A stretch of DNA of 64,000 nt from Tetragonia tetragonoides (taxonomy: Eukaryota; Streptophyta; Magnoliopsida; Caryophyllales; Aizoaceae), in contig CM076151.1 of NCBI GenBank assembly GCA_038025085.1, forward strand, positions 12,622,501-12,686,500. Reading direction: 5' to 3'. The notes beneath the pieces are model-generated. The model ran no database searches and had not been told where the DNA came from. It was given only the letters and a program-made list of their open reading frames with translations. Below, in pieces: positions 34,500 through 47,690 of the stretch. Numbering within the stretch: the first letter of the stretch is position 1; every line of letters starts with the position of its first letter. The translations under genes were made by a program, and so were the position numbers.

Positions 34500-36780
34500 A
34501 TATATATAGTAGAGTAATTTAATGTTGTTACCTTTCTTAGTTCCTTTTGCTTTCTTAAAAGGTTTCTTTTTTGTTACGTGGGGATGGAGGTATACATCTA
34601 GCACAATATTTATCATTAAAAGTTTGAGACAACCCCCCAAAAAAAACCAACACACAATTTCACATTGCTAGTGTCGATAATTAGAGGCCTAATATTGTAA
34701 AAACTTTAAGAATAGATGATTAGAAACACCGCCGTACAACTTTTATTGCAACGCATAGAATTAAGGATCCGTGCTATGACGCACGGACCAGGAATCTACT
34801 ACTAAATAATATTTAGAAGGTTTTTCACCAAAAAAATGGATACTCCTATTTACTAAGCATGGTGACATGACAGTTAAAATACAATCCAATAGTGAAAGCT
34901 TTAGACGATGGGTGAAAAGTGAAAAGGGCAGGGAAAGGGGCAAATGTTAGCGGACTGTAGTGAAATCATTACCGGTGCTTTGTGGGAAAGATAATGGAAA
35001 TCGACGGGACTAAGGGAAATCTAGAGCCTCAGCCTCGTGCACTAAAGTTACTAAAAAGTTTATACTAATGAATTGATGAGGGCGAAAAAGCTAGTGAAGT
35101 TCGTCGCACGAAAAATCATCAAACAAGTGGACTTGCACACGTGCATGTCTCTTTACTTAAAAGGGGGTAATCTAATGTCTACAACAATTTGAGTAAAGAA
35201 GAGAAAAGGCAAAAAGATTATCTAATTAGTTTGGTTGGAAAGTGTTTGCAATATTGTAGAGTACTGTCATAGATATTGTGAGGTGGTGAAGGGAGTATAG
35301 GAGAGCATCTCGTCTCGTTTGAAAATATATTTATCAATGTGTATTCATGTATTAATAGGTATCATAAATGACGAAAAAGAAGTGAAAAATAAAAATTGAA
35401 TGAACAAATGAAAACTGAAGGAACAATGTAGTGTTATAATACTTGGAAGTCGTAATAAAACAAGTATATCGTCATGTATCTTGTGAGTTATAGGGTAAAT
35501 TTTAATTCGGAGTATGAAATTTGAACTTAGAAGTTAGAAGTGTCACATACCACTCACGGTGTATAGAAATATACAGTATCTTTTTAATATGGACTTTGAA
35601 AATCACAATAGGTTGAATACTTCTCCTTCATTTTTTTTTCTTCTTTTCTGCTCATCCAAAATAATAATCCTTCATTCCTTCGCTTGGCTGTGTAGGAATT
35701 AGGTAGACAAATTGAATTTACAATCAAAATGCAATTTGAATTGGCTATGAAACTTTTCGATCGATTGAAATCAGTTATGATACATGTATATGTGCTACCC
35801 TCATTGATTATTTCTTGTACAAAATTTGGCCAATTTGTCAGATCAAAGCAGAACCAAAATTGAAATCTCATAGTACATTTTTCGTTCCTCATGTAAATTG
35901 CCCAAACAACATGCCTACCAGGCACATAACTGCACATACAATCAATGGAACACAAGACAGCTAAATGAAGTCACCTAAGTCACGTGACCCTTCAGGGAAG
36001 TTGGCGGGGTGCCGCCATAAGTATCAAGTCATGTTTAATAAGCAGCTCATGGCTAATTGATAATAAAGGATTATACTCGTAATTAGCTAGTTGTTATCAA
36101 TTTGTTATATTAGTTGGTTTGATTAGCTTGCACTAGTATTGACGGATTTTAAGAAATGTTTGGTGAATCATTTGTTTAATGATAGGTTTTAAGTTATAAA
36201 ATGCCAACGAGTGGAACAAGCAAATTTGTTGGTTCCAACAAAACTAAATTAAACTAAAGTGGATTAGATTGAAGTGGAATAAACTTACTACTAAATAAAC
36301 GAGAAAGAACATACTATAATAAATCACACACAACACACAAGTCACAAGTATATCAATCAAACACTAGCTCATTATGACCTTGTTCTTTTCGTCGTTTTTA
36401 TTCCGTTTCAATTCATTCCGTTCTGTTCCGCACTCTATATTTTATTTTATCTAATATTTTCTTCCAATGACCATACCGTGCCATTCCTTTCGGACGTTAT
36501 TTACCAAATTATGACGAGCTCAATTAAATGTGACAGATATCGTTAAATGCAATGCAAAACCAAGGGCAAATACGTAAATGGCAGACATGCTTCCGTGTAA
36601 TCCGTTATTCTCTCTCCACAACCAGAGCATAAAAGAAGTTCCAGCAATCAGCATTAGCAAGAAAGATAGACAGCAATTCATACATATCATATGGTCCATG
36701 GATTATAATAAAAATCTGCTTTTCTTTTTTTCTTTTCTTTTTAAGCGTCTCCTTTATCTTTCTTAATTATTTACGAATCA
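34500..36780. other. Intergenic sequence without recognised features
   Basis: 2.3 kb of AT-rich DNA. The longest open frame (35955-35584, minus, 123 codons) has no family resemblance and no splice context, so it is not called. The final part is presumably the promoter of the next gene. Confidence 0.5.
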
Positions 36781-37161
36781 TTTTTGTTTTACTCCCATTT
36801 CTTAATCATCCAAAAGACAACACAGAGAGAAAGAAGAGAGAGAAAGAGAAGTGTATCTGGACGAGATTTTTGATGCTTTAATTGTGGGGGAATTTTTCGT
36901 GATTTGTGTGATATTCGGCGCCTGAGTTTTTAGTGTCGAGTTTCGATTCTTGTTCAACAATTTTGGGGATCGATGTTTGATTTTCTCGATTTCAGATGAA
37001 GATTTTGATGCTCCTTATTTCCATGGAGCTGTTTCTTCGATTTGTAAATTTGTAACGGTTCACCGGCGGTTGAATTTTCCTTTTTACTTAATGTTTTTTC
37101 TCGTTTGAGAAAATTGTATAATTTTTTTTCCCCTTTTGGAAAGTGATATTTCATTTTTGTT

Positions 37162-39892
37162 ATGGCGAGTTTGAACAATAATAATCATAATAGCGTAGAT
37201 ACTGTAAATGCGGCAGCTGCAGCGATCGTCACTGCCGAAAATCGAGTTCAGCCGGTTTCAATTCAGGTACCCAATTAATTACTTTTATTTCGTTTCAGAA
37301 AATAATATATTTTATTTATTTGCAAAGTCAAGGTTTTTTTTTGGGCACAGAAATTGAGTATGATTGTGAAAAGGTTGCCTTTGTAGATGATATAAACAGT
37401 TGGTTAGTAATTGGGAATTGGGAAATTTATGTAACTGTGATGGTTGAATTAAGTATGATTAGCTACTTTAGGACTTTTTTGATAGTGAAAGTGGTAAGAT
37501 TTTGGTCTTGATTGCAAATTTGGGCTTTTGGGTTCTAAGTTCAAAAAGGGACTTGAGAGACTATTGTCAATTTAGATACTGTATTACTTTCCTAGGGGGA
37601 AGAAAAGATTAAAGGAGGGCTTTGCATAATTTTGTTAAAGAAAGAAATTATCTTTACTTTGATTGAGATAGTTTGTTTGGTGGGTAGATGTCATATGGTA
37701 GATGTTTCTATAGTGGGTAATGTGGACTTTGGCAATTTAATTGCAATTTGCTTGGATGTATGCATATCATGTTTCTGAGTTGGCTTGTGCAAGCTGGAAG
37801 GCCAGCAACTATGAACTAGCAGTATTATTGCATAGGATCATGTACAAACCACAGTCCACATAAAAATTTGCCTTTTGTAGCTATATACAATTTGTAAGAA
37901 TGACAATGGCCTATTCATTTTAGTTTTTACTATAAAAAAAAGTTGTTTGACCAAAATTGAAGTATGATTGGCATGCCTGAATTCTTGCAGTGTCCCCAAT
38001 ATATAACTGAACATGGCAAAGAGATTTATAGTTCTGCTTCTGGAAACAATGTGTTGGAAAATGACATATGGTCAAGAAGGATAGTTCTATTTCTGTAGGT
38101 CTTTCAGTTGTTTTTTATTTGGAAATGGTTGGTTTTTGGTAGCCAGAGGCATACTAGGAAGTACCTGGGAACTATTGTGGGAAAAGGTATGAGTTACTTC
38201 TGGAATACCCTATGCTCTAACACACGGCGTCATGACGGATGTGATTTTTGCATGATGCCTGTATTAACAAGAAGTTATGTATGGAACCGAGGTACGCCGT
38301 TGACCATCTAGGTTTCGTGGCTTCGTGTTAAGGTTTGCAAGGCTTTAAATTGTAGTGCAAACAGGTATTTGTTGGGTATTGACAGTCTGTAAGCGCCTGA
38401 ACATGGGTCAGGAACTCAGGATACTAGGTGCATGGTTATCACATCCCGAGATTTTGTAAATAATTATTGTTGATAATTGTTTAGCAGTAATTCACCTACA
38501 GTTCTACTTCAATCTGTTAGACCTTAGATAAAGGCTGAAGCTAGAATATTGTCCTTACTAAGATAGCTAGAGCTAAGGTCTTTATGTGTGTCATAACTCG
38601 TCTGAATGCACCCTGTTTTGACCTTGTCTTGGTGCTACATTAACATTTTAATAAATGATATGTTTTTATTTACTATTGGTTAATGATTGCAGAAGAGGAG
38701 GTGGGGAAGCTGCTGGAGTCTATACTGGTGTTTTGGTTCTCTCAAAACCAGCAAGAGGATTAGCCATGCAGCTCTTGTCCCCGAACCTGTTGTAACTGAG
38801 AGTACTGTGGCCGTTGCTGACAATACAAACCCTCCAACCTCCACAGTACAGCGTTTTATTGCCCCCCCATCCTCTCCTACATCTTTTCTTCAATCAGATC
38901 CACCCACTGCAATCCACTCGCCTGGTGGATTGCTTAAGCTAACTTCCCTTTCTATAAATGCTTATTCCTCTGCTGGGCAGGCCCACATTTTCACCATTGG
39001 TCCCTATGCCCATGAGACCCAGCTAGTTTCTCCCCCTGTATTTTCCACTGTCAACACGGAGCCATCTACTGCTGCTGTGACTCCTCCTCCTGAGCCTGTG
39101 CAGTTAACAACACCATCATCGCCTGAAGTGCCATTTGCTCAATTGCTCACTTCGTCCCTCAACCGTGCTAGGAGGAACAGTGGGGGAAATCAGAAACTTG
39201 CACTATCATGCTATGAAGTCCACCATCTCATATCTCCTGGCTCAGCAAATTCAGCATCTGGCACGTCTTCTCCTTACTTTGATAAGCGGCCAGTCCTTGA
39301 ATTCCGCATGATAGATGCATCCAAGTTATTTGAGTCAAAGAAGTTTTCTAACCGTAAGTGGGGTTCGAGGCTAGGATCCGGATCTCTAACTCCTGATGGT
39401 GTGGGACTTTCCACTTACGACAATCTTCCCCTTGAAAACCAAATCTCAGAGGTGGCATCACTGGCTCACTCGGAAACCGGATCACTTATCGATGAGGCTC
39501 ACGTTGCTTCAAGAGTCTCATTTGAGCTTACCCATGAAGATATGTCGGCTTTTGTCGAGAAGACTACATTAGAAGTTGCAGACCAGGGGCGGGAAATAAT
39601 GGATCAATCCAGAAGGACGAATCATGTAATCCCATTTGAAGATGAAATATGTTGCAAGATGTGTGCTGAAGCCCCTGAGAAAACTTTGGGGGAGATGAAA
39701 GATTGCCTACACAAGCGATCCTCTTTCTCTCTTGGCTCAGTCAAAGAATTCAATTTTGACAGCAGTGAGAAAGAAATCTGTGCTAATTCTACCCTTAGCT
39801 CAGAATGGTGGGTTGAGGAGAAGGTTGGGATGGATATTGGCCCCGAGAACAACTGGGCTTTCTTCCCATTGCTTCAGCCTGGATTAAGCTGA
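37162..39892 (+). CDS. Conserved plant hydroxyproline-rich-type protein, function unknown
   Basis: Two coding exons, 37162-37266 and 38693-39892, give 434 aa; the 1.4-kb intron is phase 0. The product begins with an Asn/Ala-rich segment, then KRRWGSCWSLYWCFGS, a conserved Trp/Cys motif, and a Pro/Ser/Thr-rich middle with IAPPSSPTSFLQSDPP and YAHETQLVSPPVFS. The C-terminal third is acidic and less conserved. This pattern is that of the plant family annotated as hydroxyproline-rich glycoprotein (Arabidopsis At5g52430 group). No signal peptide is visible, so the glycoprotein name is probably misleading; the Cys/Trp patch could allow lipidation or membrane contact (inference). A GA-rich leader precedes it at 36822-36855. 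Confidence 0.85.
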
Positions 39893-41304
39893 CAACCTCG
39901 CTTTGAATATCTCTGAATCTTGAGGTGCCTTCTTCAGCATTGAGCACTGAATGTATAAACACTGAAGCGACCGCATCAAATCCGTTGTTAATATACAGAC
40001 AGGTCATTTTGCCCCACTGCCATGTCTAGCTTACGTCTGGTACTAATATGCTCTTCTGTGTCTTGATAAAGGCCCCTCCTGATGATTAATGAACAGATGG
40101 TGTATTGACACGACGTATCCAGACATGACAAATTGGTTAGTGGTATGTCATACACTCATACTGTCAATCATTTCCTACTATACTTCTTTTCTTGACGTCT
40201 TACAGAATATAGCATTTTGGTATAAGCATGATTCATTATCATCCAGTGTAAAAAATCAGAACTTTTTTATTTTCCAAGGTGCACACCTTTATCTATGGCT
40301 ATTGCCACAATAATTTTCCCTTGCTATCCTGTCTGCATTATGCTCAATTGACATTTGACTTGCGCATATGCTACTTTACATTCTTCAATTACACATATAC
40401 TAGTTGTTAGTAATATGCAGTTATGCACTCTTCAGACACATGAATGTACACCAGTATTTTCACTTAAGAGTGTGGATCCAAGGTTATATGGCAAACTCAT
40501 GTCGAGTTGTGGCTTGGTGGTATCACTGGTATGTGTTTAAGGAGACGACAGTCATATTTATGAAAATGATTCGAGTCTCCGTAATTGGAGTGTATGACAT
40601 CTCAATTCCCAGATGAGGAGGCACTTCAGTTTAGATAGAAGTTGGAGCCTTAAATTGGAAGACACTAAATGCATTATGGAGAATTTGATGGCCACATTTT
40701 CAGAGTAGTATGTTTTTTCTTTAGGTCTGATGTTAGAAGTTTAGAACTTCTTCGGCCAAGTGGACCACCCAGGCACCCATGACTTGGTTTCCTTACTTAC
40801 CCAACAATATTGGCAATGGATATGTAGGAAAGAACAGCCTGTATACTCAATAAAAGACTATAAACTTTGTTGGCCCATCATATGCGGTGTACTTACATTT
40901 GCTTAGGGGCCATCATCGAAAATCTCATGAATTATATTTATATGTGATTTTCTTGCACCATTTTTTTTGTGGTGTGTGTGTGGGCGCGTGCGCGTAATGT
41001 ATTTTAATGTGAAGTTTCACACAAGTCTTGTGTGAGATCAATTCACAGAAAAATGGGATCACTTTTTAGCAATGTAGGGGTCATTTAAGGTGAGCAGTAG
41101 TGACCTTACTTTATTGAAAAATGATCCCCGTTTTACCAAAAGTTACGAAAGGACCGTCTTATACAAGTTTTTGTGTTATTGCTAATGTAAATTTCTTTTA
41201 ATTAATTATCCGATTCAAGAAGGCATGTTTTTACTTTTTATACCCAAAAAAAAAATAAAAATCATCATGTGATTGGTTGCTCACATCTGCTTAGTTTTGG
41301 ACTT
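39893..41304. other. 3' UTR and intergenic sequence
   Basis: No gene was seen. The first 200 bp are probably 3' UTR. A short segment at 41020-41180 (GTCTTGTGTGAGATCA ... GACCGTCTTATACAAGTTTT) looks like a decayed small DNA transposon. Confidence 0.4.
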
Positions 41305-41310
41305 TGTCTT

Positions 41311-41486
41311 CACCGGAGGAGGTGGGAATCAATTCCTTTTATTTTATCCGATGTTACAGGTGAAGGGAAACATATTATTAATTACAAATTTTTGTTTTCA
41401 CCGGAGGAGGTGGGAATCAATTTCTTTTATTTTATCCGATGTTACAGGTGAAGGGAAACATATTATTAATTACAAATTTTTGTTGT
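41311..41486. repeat. 88-bp tandem duplication
   Basis: CACCGGAGGAGGTGGGAATC starts at 41311 and again at 41399. The two 88-bp units differ at about two positions. It has no coding meaning and is recent. Confidence 0.95.
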
Positions 41487-41598
41487 AGGGTGGCTATTTC
41501 CATTGCCAGCCGACGGGGCAATTATTGTCCATATTGCATAAAATATGCAGTATATTGTATGTTATTTATTTATTTATTACAAGATGCATGCAAATAGT

Positions 41599-41797
41599 CC
41601 GTAAATCACCTGCTTTGGACAATATAACCCACTTTTGATGAGCTGACGGGCTCAAGTAAAGGAGGAGACTATTCCCTTTAAAAAAAGGTAAGAGGAGGTT
41701 AATCTCCCTACATGGATGAGGATTTGAACCTCTAATCACCAGATTGTAAGTGGAACACTTACCACTACTTGTGCTCCCATCTCATCCAGTCATCTTC
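41599..41797 (-). mobile_element. SINE-like repeat, family A copy 2
   Basis: On the minus strand it holds GGGAGCACAAGTAGTGGTAA (box A-like) and GATTAGAGGTTCAAATCC (box B). It matches 33690-33905. A target duplication was not resolved. Confidence 0.6.
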
Positions 41798-42631
41798 GTG
41801 GAGTATACTGATTGTAATTCATGTAACCATGTGTTTTTCACTCTACGAACATCAAAGCAGGTCTGAATTAACTACCGTTGATGGGCTTTTTCTGTCGTTG
41901 TTGTGAGTTGGGATCTTCTTCACTTTGATAACTTCATTTATAAACAACTTACTAAATGTAACGGCGTAAATGAGAAAAATAATATATTAGATATGATGAA
42001 TCATATCCCCATTTATCAAATCTAAGAAGATCATATGTTGCTGGAACTAATCCTCGTTTAAACATCCAAATCCAACATTATTGTGAGAAATGTCTTGGGA
42101 CTTCTGTCTTCTCAAGAGAAGAATCCAATATTATGGTCCGGGTCATCTAATAATTTCTCGTCTCTTATTGGTACATTCATTTTGTTGCCACTCAAGAAAG
42201 AAGAGATATTAGATACTGCCTCCAGGAAACCTTTAAATTTTAATTTCCGAACATAGAGACAGTTTATGCACCAACTAGATGCGATAGAAACTATAGTATA
42301 GTATAAACAATGAGGATACGTATATTATTTGTATTAGTAAAAATTTGTTAATAGCAGGAAAGCAAGGTTCATTGACCATGTGGCAAGGCCAACTTGTGGC
42401 CAAGATTTATGGAACCTCTACCTCTCTCATACTCTGTCCCACAAAGCTCTACATGTTCTGTTTGCAAAACGATGTTAAATTTTGCAACTATTTTATACAT
42501 CTCAGAGTTCCAAAAGCAAAAAAGGGTGTGAGGTCCATTTGAACTCTATTTTGCTAGAGTTAATAAAACCCTTTTCACTGATCTGAGCACTTTTAACTAA
42601 AAAAAGAGTTCTACTCTTTCTGCAAACCTTT

Positions 42632-43117
42632 ATGGCTGATCTGCTGCAGGTGAGCTTTTATTTAACGCTAAAAACCTGCTTGTTCGGGTTCTTTTTGGCA
42701 GAATATGTGAAATATGGTTTATATGGGAACTAGGTTTCTGGGCTTTCATATATGAGCTCTAAACTGTCTGAAGCTGTTGTTTGTATATGCTTTATTTCAA
42801 AAAAAAATAAAATTGGCTTGCGCATATTTTGGCAAAAATGCATTGATTTGACTTAATAGACCTTGGAATTTCATTGGGATTGTCTCTTTTTAATTTGGGT
42901 TGTGAATTTGTGATTGACTGATTGTAGTAGGAAGGTTGACTTCAAGAACTTGAGTAGAGTGATATTTGGCTGAATTCTTGACTATCATTTGTTGTTTGTA
43001 TCATTGTTTTGCAATCTATCTGTTTGCTGACTGTTTTCTTATAAAACCTCATCTGGGATTATGTACAATTTGTGTTTTATATGTGTATTGTGTTTCTCTT
43101 CCCAGGAACAACTGTAA
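42632..43117 (+). promoter_or_regulatory. Upstream ORF of nine codons spanning a leader intron
   Basis: ATG at 42632 reads MADLLQ to the donor CTGCTGCAG|GTGAGC at 42649. If the leader intron ends at TCTTCCCAG (43105), the frame continues EQL and stops at 43115-43117. A second mini-ORF (ATGCTTTGA, 43142-43150) follows before the main ATG at 43224. Such uORFs usually reduce translation of the main frame. Confidence 0.55.
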
Positions 43118-43223
43118 TACAACTGATAAGTAGTGGTGATCATGCTTTGATCACCTGCATCTGGTATCAGAATTCTGATAAGCAGAAGAGTTTGTTAGCT
43201 TGGCAAAGATAGTAAAATTGGCT

Positions 43224-45995
43224 ATGGCTCCTACAGTCAAGCTGGTTTTGGGGTCAATTGCCTTTGCAATCTTTTGGGTACTGGCAGTTTTCCCTGCTGT
43301 ACCTTTCCTACCCATTGGGAGAACTGCAGGGTCCCTCCTTGGAGCCATGCTTATGGTGATTTTTGGAGTCTTATCCCCGGACCAAGCGTATGCTGCAATT
43401 GATCTTCCCATACTCGGTCTTCTTTTCGGCACAATGGTGGTTAGTGTTTATCTTGAAAGAGCAGATATGTTCAAATACTTAGGTAAATTGCTCGCGTGGA
43501 AGAGTAGAGGAGCCAAGGATTTGATATTCAGAGTCTGCTTAATATCTGCAGTGTCTAGTGCTTTCTTCACTAATGACACCTCTTGTGTTGTCTTAACGGA
43601 ATTTGTACTGAAAGTTGCTAGGCAACACAATCTGCCTCCTCATCCCTTCTTGCTAGCTCTTGCTTCCAGTGCAAATATTGGGTCTTCGGCAACCCCTATT
43701 GGCAACCCCCAAAATCTTGTGATAGCTGTGCAAAGCAAGATCACATTCGGAGATTTTGTGTTGGGAATTATCCCAGCTATGCTCGTGGGCGTTTTGCTTA
43801 ACTCTTTAATCATCATAGTCATGTATTGGAAGTTGTTGTCAACTGATAAGGATGAGGAAGATGCCACTTCAGAAGTGGTTGCTCAAGAGGATGTTACTTC
43901 TCATCGATTTTCACCTGCAACTATGTCACATCTGTCGCCTTCTAACTCTATAGAATCAATGAATGATCAAAGGTTTCGTCCGAGAGGAACTTCAGGTCAT
44001 ATAGAGACTCCTAGAAATCGGGCAAATACCACTGAAAATGAAATTCACAGCTCTGAGTCTGCAAGGAACTCAGATGTATCAAAAGATACGGTTGTTGATG
44101 AATCTTGCCAGCAAAAGGAAGAAGCTGTCTTTCCAAAGAGGGTTCAAACTTTAAATGAAGAGATAATTACACAGTTGAAGCTATTCTTTGCTGGGAAAGA
44201 AGTAAAAGAAAAGTGGAAGGAAGTATTGTGGAAGATATGTGTTTATCTTATTACAACAGGCATGTTGATTGCTCTACTATTTGGTCTAAATATGTCGTGG
44301 ACTGCAATCACTGCAGCATTGGCCCTTGTAGTTCTTGATTTCAAGGATGCTCGTCCGTGCCTAGAGAAGGTACTAGCTCATGATTTATAATGTTATCAGC
44401 ATTCTGAAATCCAGTTTGTCTGCTTAGTCTAACAAAGTTGTATTGATACTAATTTCAGTAGGTGTATATCTAAACTCCTTGATCTTTTCTCTCGTCTCAA
44501 CCAGGTCTCATATTCACTTTTAATATTCTTCTGTGGAATGTTTATCACGGTTGATGGATTCAACAAGACTGGCATTCCTAGCAAGCTATGGGACCTTATG
44601 GAGCCATATTCACAGATAAATCGTGTCAGTGGAATAGCAGTTCTTGCATTGGTCATTCTTTGCCTCTCAAATTTGGCGTCAAATGTACCCACTGGTATGA
44701 AGATTATACTTGCAATTTTGTTATAGATATCTCATTTTATTAAATGAAATCCCATGATTGTGAATGGAAGCGAAAAGGCTCTTATCATGAAAATCAAATA
44801 CGTTTGTGAAATATACAACTAACTGTTTGCCAGAACTGGAGATATCATACTCAACTTTATGAACATGCTATTAAATTAGCAATTGGTGTAGTTATATTTG
44901 AATATTCCGTACCATACCATACCATTACCCCAGTGTGTCTGCAAGGCTCCCACCCAACACAGAAAAGAGGGTAGGGGGAAAGCAGTCTTATTATGCCTGC
45001 AGAGAGGTGGTTCCTGAAAGAACGTTAATGGAAGTCCCTTCACTGTGTGCTACACTTCTACTTGCTAGACATCAAGAATCATATTAATATTTGGGTCAGA
45101 CTTGAGTATGCAGTTGTAATTGGCAATAAGCGAATAAGCTGATGGACTGATGGTGTGTGGTTGGTTGGAAGTGGCAAGCTGGGCACTGGTTAGCTATTGC
45201 TTCGAAACAATTAGGTGTTGATTCTTTTAGCGCTAAGCTCGGGGTGGAGATCATAAAGAGATCATTGATCAACATGACATATTAATTATTAACTGTTACC
45301 TCTAGTAGTAGTTTTCATACTACATGAGGCAATAGAGTAAGTATCCTACAGTTCCATACTTCCATACTTCCATGCCTGACTACATGATATTGATCGACTC
45401 GTGCTTAACAGTGAGTATTTTAAATGGTTGTTTTGTTAAAATTAGTTGCCAGCAAGTTCAAATCAGCAATGCTGTCATATTCTTCTTTTATACAATTCCA
45501 TTTCCCCCTTGAGGGACATCATTTTATATGTTAGTTTATAATGAGAACGTTTAGCACGACTTATGGTGCTTAAACTGAATGGTATTACTATGTAAGTATG
45601 TTAATAATACTGTTAATGCATGGAGGTGAATTTTAACCATAGATAGATGTATTCTGAACTTGCTTTTTGGGTGGTGGTTTTTATTATGAAGCTAATTCAT
45701 TGCCTGGGATTATACTGGTTCAATGTTTACAGTTCTGTTGCTTGGAGGGCGAGTAGCGGCATCTGCAGCAGCTATATCTGTGTCAGAAGAGAAGAAAGCT
45801 TGGCTGATCTTAGCTTGGGTCAGCACCGTGGCTGGGAACTTGTCACTCCTTGGATCAGCTGCCAACTTGATCATGTGCGAGCAGGCTCGGCGTGCCCCAC
45901 ACTTAGGATACAATCTCACCTTCTGGAGACATCTGAAATTTGGAGTTCCGTCCACTCTTATTGTCACTGCCATTGGCTTGACTCTCATTAGATAG
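43224..45995 (+). CDS. Lsi2/ArsB-type ion efflux transporter (silicon efflux transporter LSI2-like)
   Basis: Exons 43224-44369, 44505-44694 and 45733-45995 give 532 aa. Start choice: the frame is open to 43200 but without an ATG, and the family begins at MAPxxKLVLGS, so 43224 fits. Membrane protein of the ArsB/CitM ion transporter superfamily: hydrophobic segments fill residues 1-205 and 370-532, separated by a charged cytosolic loop of about 110 residues. Signature stretches: [57 protein letters not shown]. Relatives such as rice Lsi2 export silicic acid; the closest dicot homologues (At1g02260 type) have an unproven substrate, so silicon export is inference. Intron 2 (1.04 kb) contains an Au SINE relic. 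Confidence 0.92.
44909..45025 (-). mobile_element. Au-type SINE relic in the transporter intron
   Basis: Reverse-complement match to the FAN1-exon SINE: CATTACCCCAGTG, AAGGCTCCCACCC, GGGTAGGGGGAAAGCAGTCTTA and GCAGAGAGGTGGTTCCTGAA occur in the expected order. It is more diverged than the FAN1 copy and lacks a clear target duplication. Confidence 0.6.
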
Positions 45996-46144
45996 ACATC
46001 CTGTTCAAGCTTTGGCTGAGGAAATTTTATTTTTTCCATTGAAGAATGATGACATTTTACCATGACTCAAGTTGTTCAATGTTCTGTACATTCTTGGTTT
46101 AGAGCAATTGGAATGTGCCGTGAGTACGTTAACCTGTCAAAATG

Positions 46145-47690
46145 TTGCATAATCCATGGTTTTTGGGCTTCCACATAGCCCCATATTGTAGGTTGCTATT
46201 TTCGTACCATATCGCATAAGACACCAATATAAATATATGGGATGCCCTTGAGGTTGATTATCAGGTCTCTATTAGGTTTGGACTACCAATTTATGGGTCA
46301 CTCACTCTAATGGCTGAACACTGAAATTATGGGTGAGTACGGTGTTTAAGGACCAGGATTCCAGGATGACATTCCCCAGGCAGCTAGGGTTTAGACTACA
46401 ATAAACTCCCCAAATAAGTTTGGGTAGAAAATTTCAACCAAGCCCCAAAAAGTCGTGAATGAAGGCTATATTATCTACGTTTTTTGGGCTTCTCGAGGGT
46501 TCCAGAATAAAACTTGTTGTTTTTGCACGGGACACTTCTAGGGGATACGAGAGACCCCTAGGTTCGGTTGTTGGTCCCTATTGGACTTGAACGATCATTT
46601 TACTAGTCACCCCTCTAAGGGTCCAAAAATTTCGACTGTACTCCAAGAAGGCGAAAATAAAGGCTATAATACACATTTTTCGGGTTTTCGGAGGGCCCGA
46701 AATGAAAATTGTCATTTTCACGCCATATCGCACGAAGCACCCCTAGAGGACAAGGGAGGCCCTCGGGGTTGGTTATCGGGTCCACGTTAGACTTGGACGA
46801 TCATTTTACTTGTCACCCGCTCTAAGGGCGAATACCCAAATCATGGGCGGATACTGAGTTCAGAGATTTGGATGGCCTTTCTTGGACAATGGGAGTCTTC
46901 TTGAGTCATAATAGACCCCTACTAGAAGTTTGGACAAAAATCGCAATCGGGTTCCTGGAAGTTGAAAATGAAGGCTATAATCCACGTTTTTGGGGCTCAC
47001 GGAGAGCCCTAGAATAAAATTTTTATTTCCACATAATATTGCATGGAGAACCTCTTGGGCACATGGGAAACCCCCAGGGTCGATTATCGGGTCCTCGTTA
47101 GACTTGGAGAATCATTTTACTGGTCACCCACTCTAAGGGTGAATACTGAAATCATGGGCGAATACGGAGTACAGGGACTTGCATGACCTTCTTTGGACAA
47201 TGAGAGTCTTCTTGGGCCGTAATGGACCCCCATTAGAAGTTTGGGCAGAAATCATAATTGAACCTCGAAAAGCCGAAAATGAAGGCTATAATCCACTTTT
47301 TTGGGCTTACAAAGGGCCGCAAAATGAAAATTGTTTTTTTCGTATCATATCGCACGAAGAATCCCTAGGGGACATGGGAGGCTCTCGGGGTCGGTTATTG
47401 GGTCCCCGTTAGTTTTGAATGATCATTTTACTGCCACTCACTCCATGGATATGAATACCGAAAATCATAGGCGAATACGGAATTTAGGGACCTAGATGAC
47501 CTTCTTTGGACACTGGGAGCCTTCTTGGGTCAAAATGAACCTCCGTTAGAAGTTTGGGCAAGACTCGGAAACCCGAAAATGAAGGTTATACTCTACGTTT
47601 TATGGGCTTCTGGAGGACCTTCGGAATGAAAATTATTATTTTCGCATCATATTACACGGAACATTCCTAGGAGATATGGAAAGCTACGGA
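46145..47690. repeat. Tandem array of about 310-bp units, about five copies
   Basis: The landmark GAAGGCTATA recurs at 46461, about 46660, 46971, 47281 and (as GAAGGTTATA) 47581. ATCATTTTACTxGTCACxC recurs at about 46592, 46799, 47110 and 47420. Most spacings are 300-311 bp; one unit is about 110 bp shorter. Copies diverge by perhaps 15-25%. Units are not coding: several short ORFs arise from the same phase, but stops interrupt each unit. It starts within about 150 bp of the transporter stop codon. Confidence 0.9.

Noticed and set aside
35584..35955. 123-codon minus-strand frame in the intergenic region
   Set aside because: No family likeness, no splice or promoter context, AT-driven composition.
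46581..47412. Two related small ORFs in the repeat array
   Set aside because: They are the same phase of a non-coding tandem unit; other units have stops in that frame.
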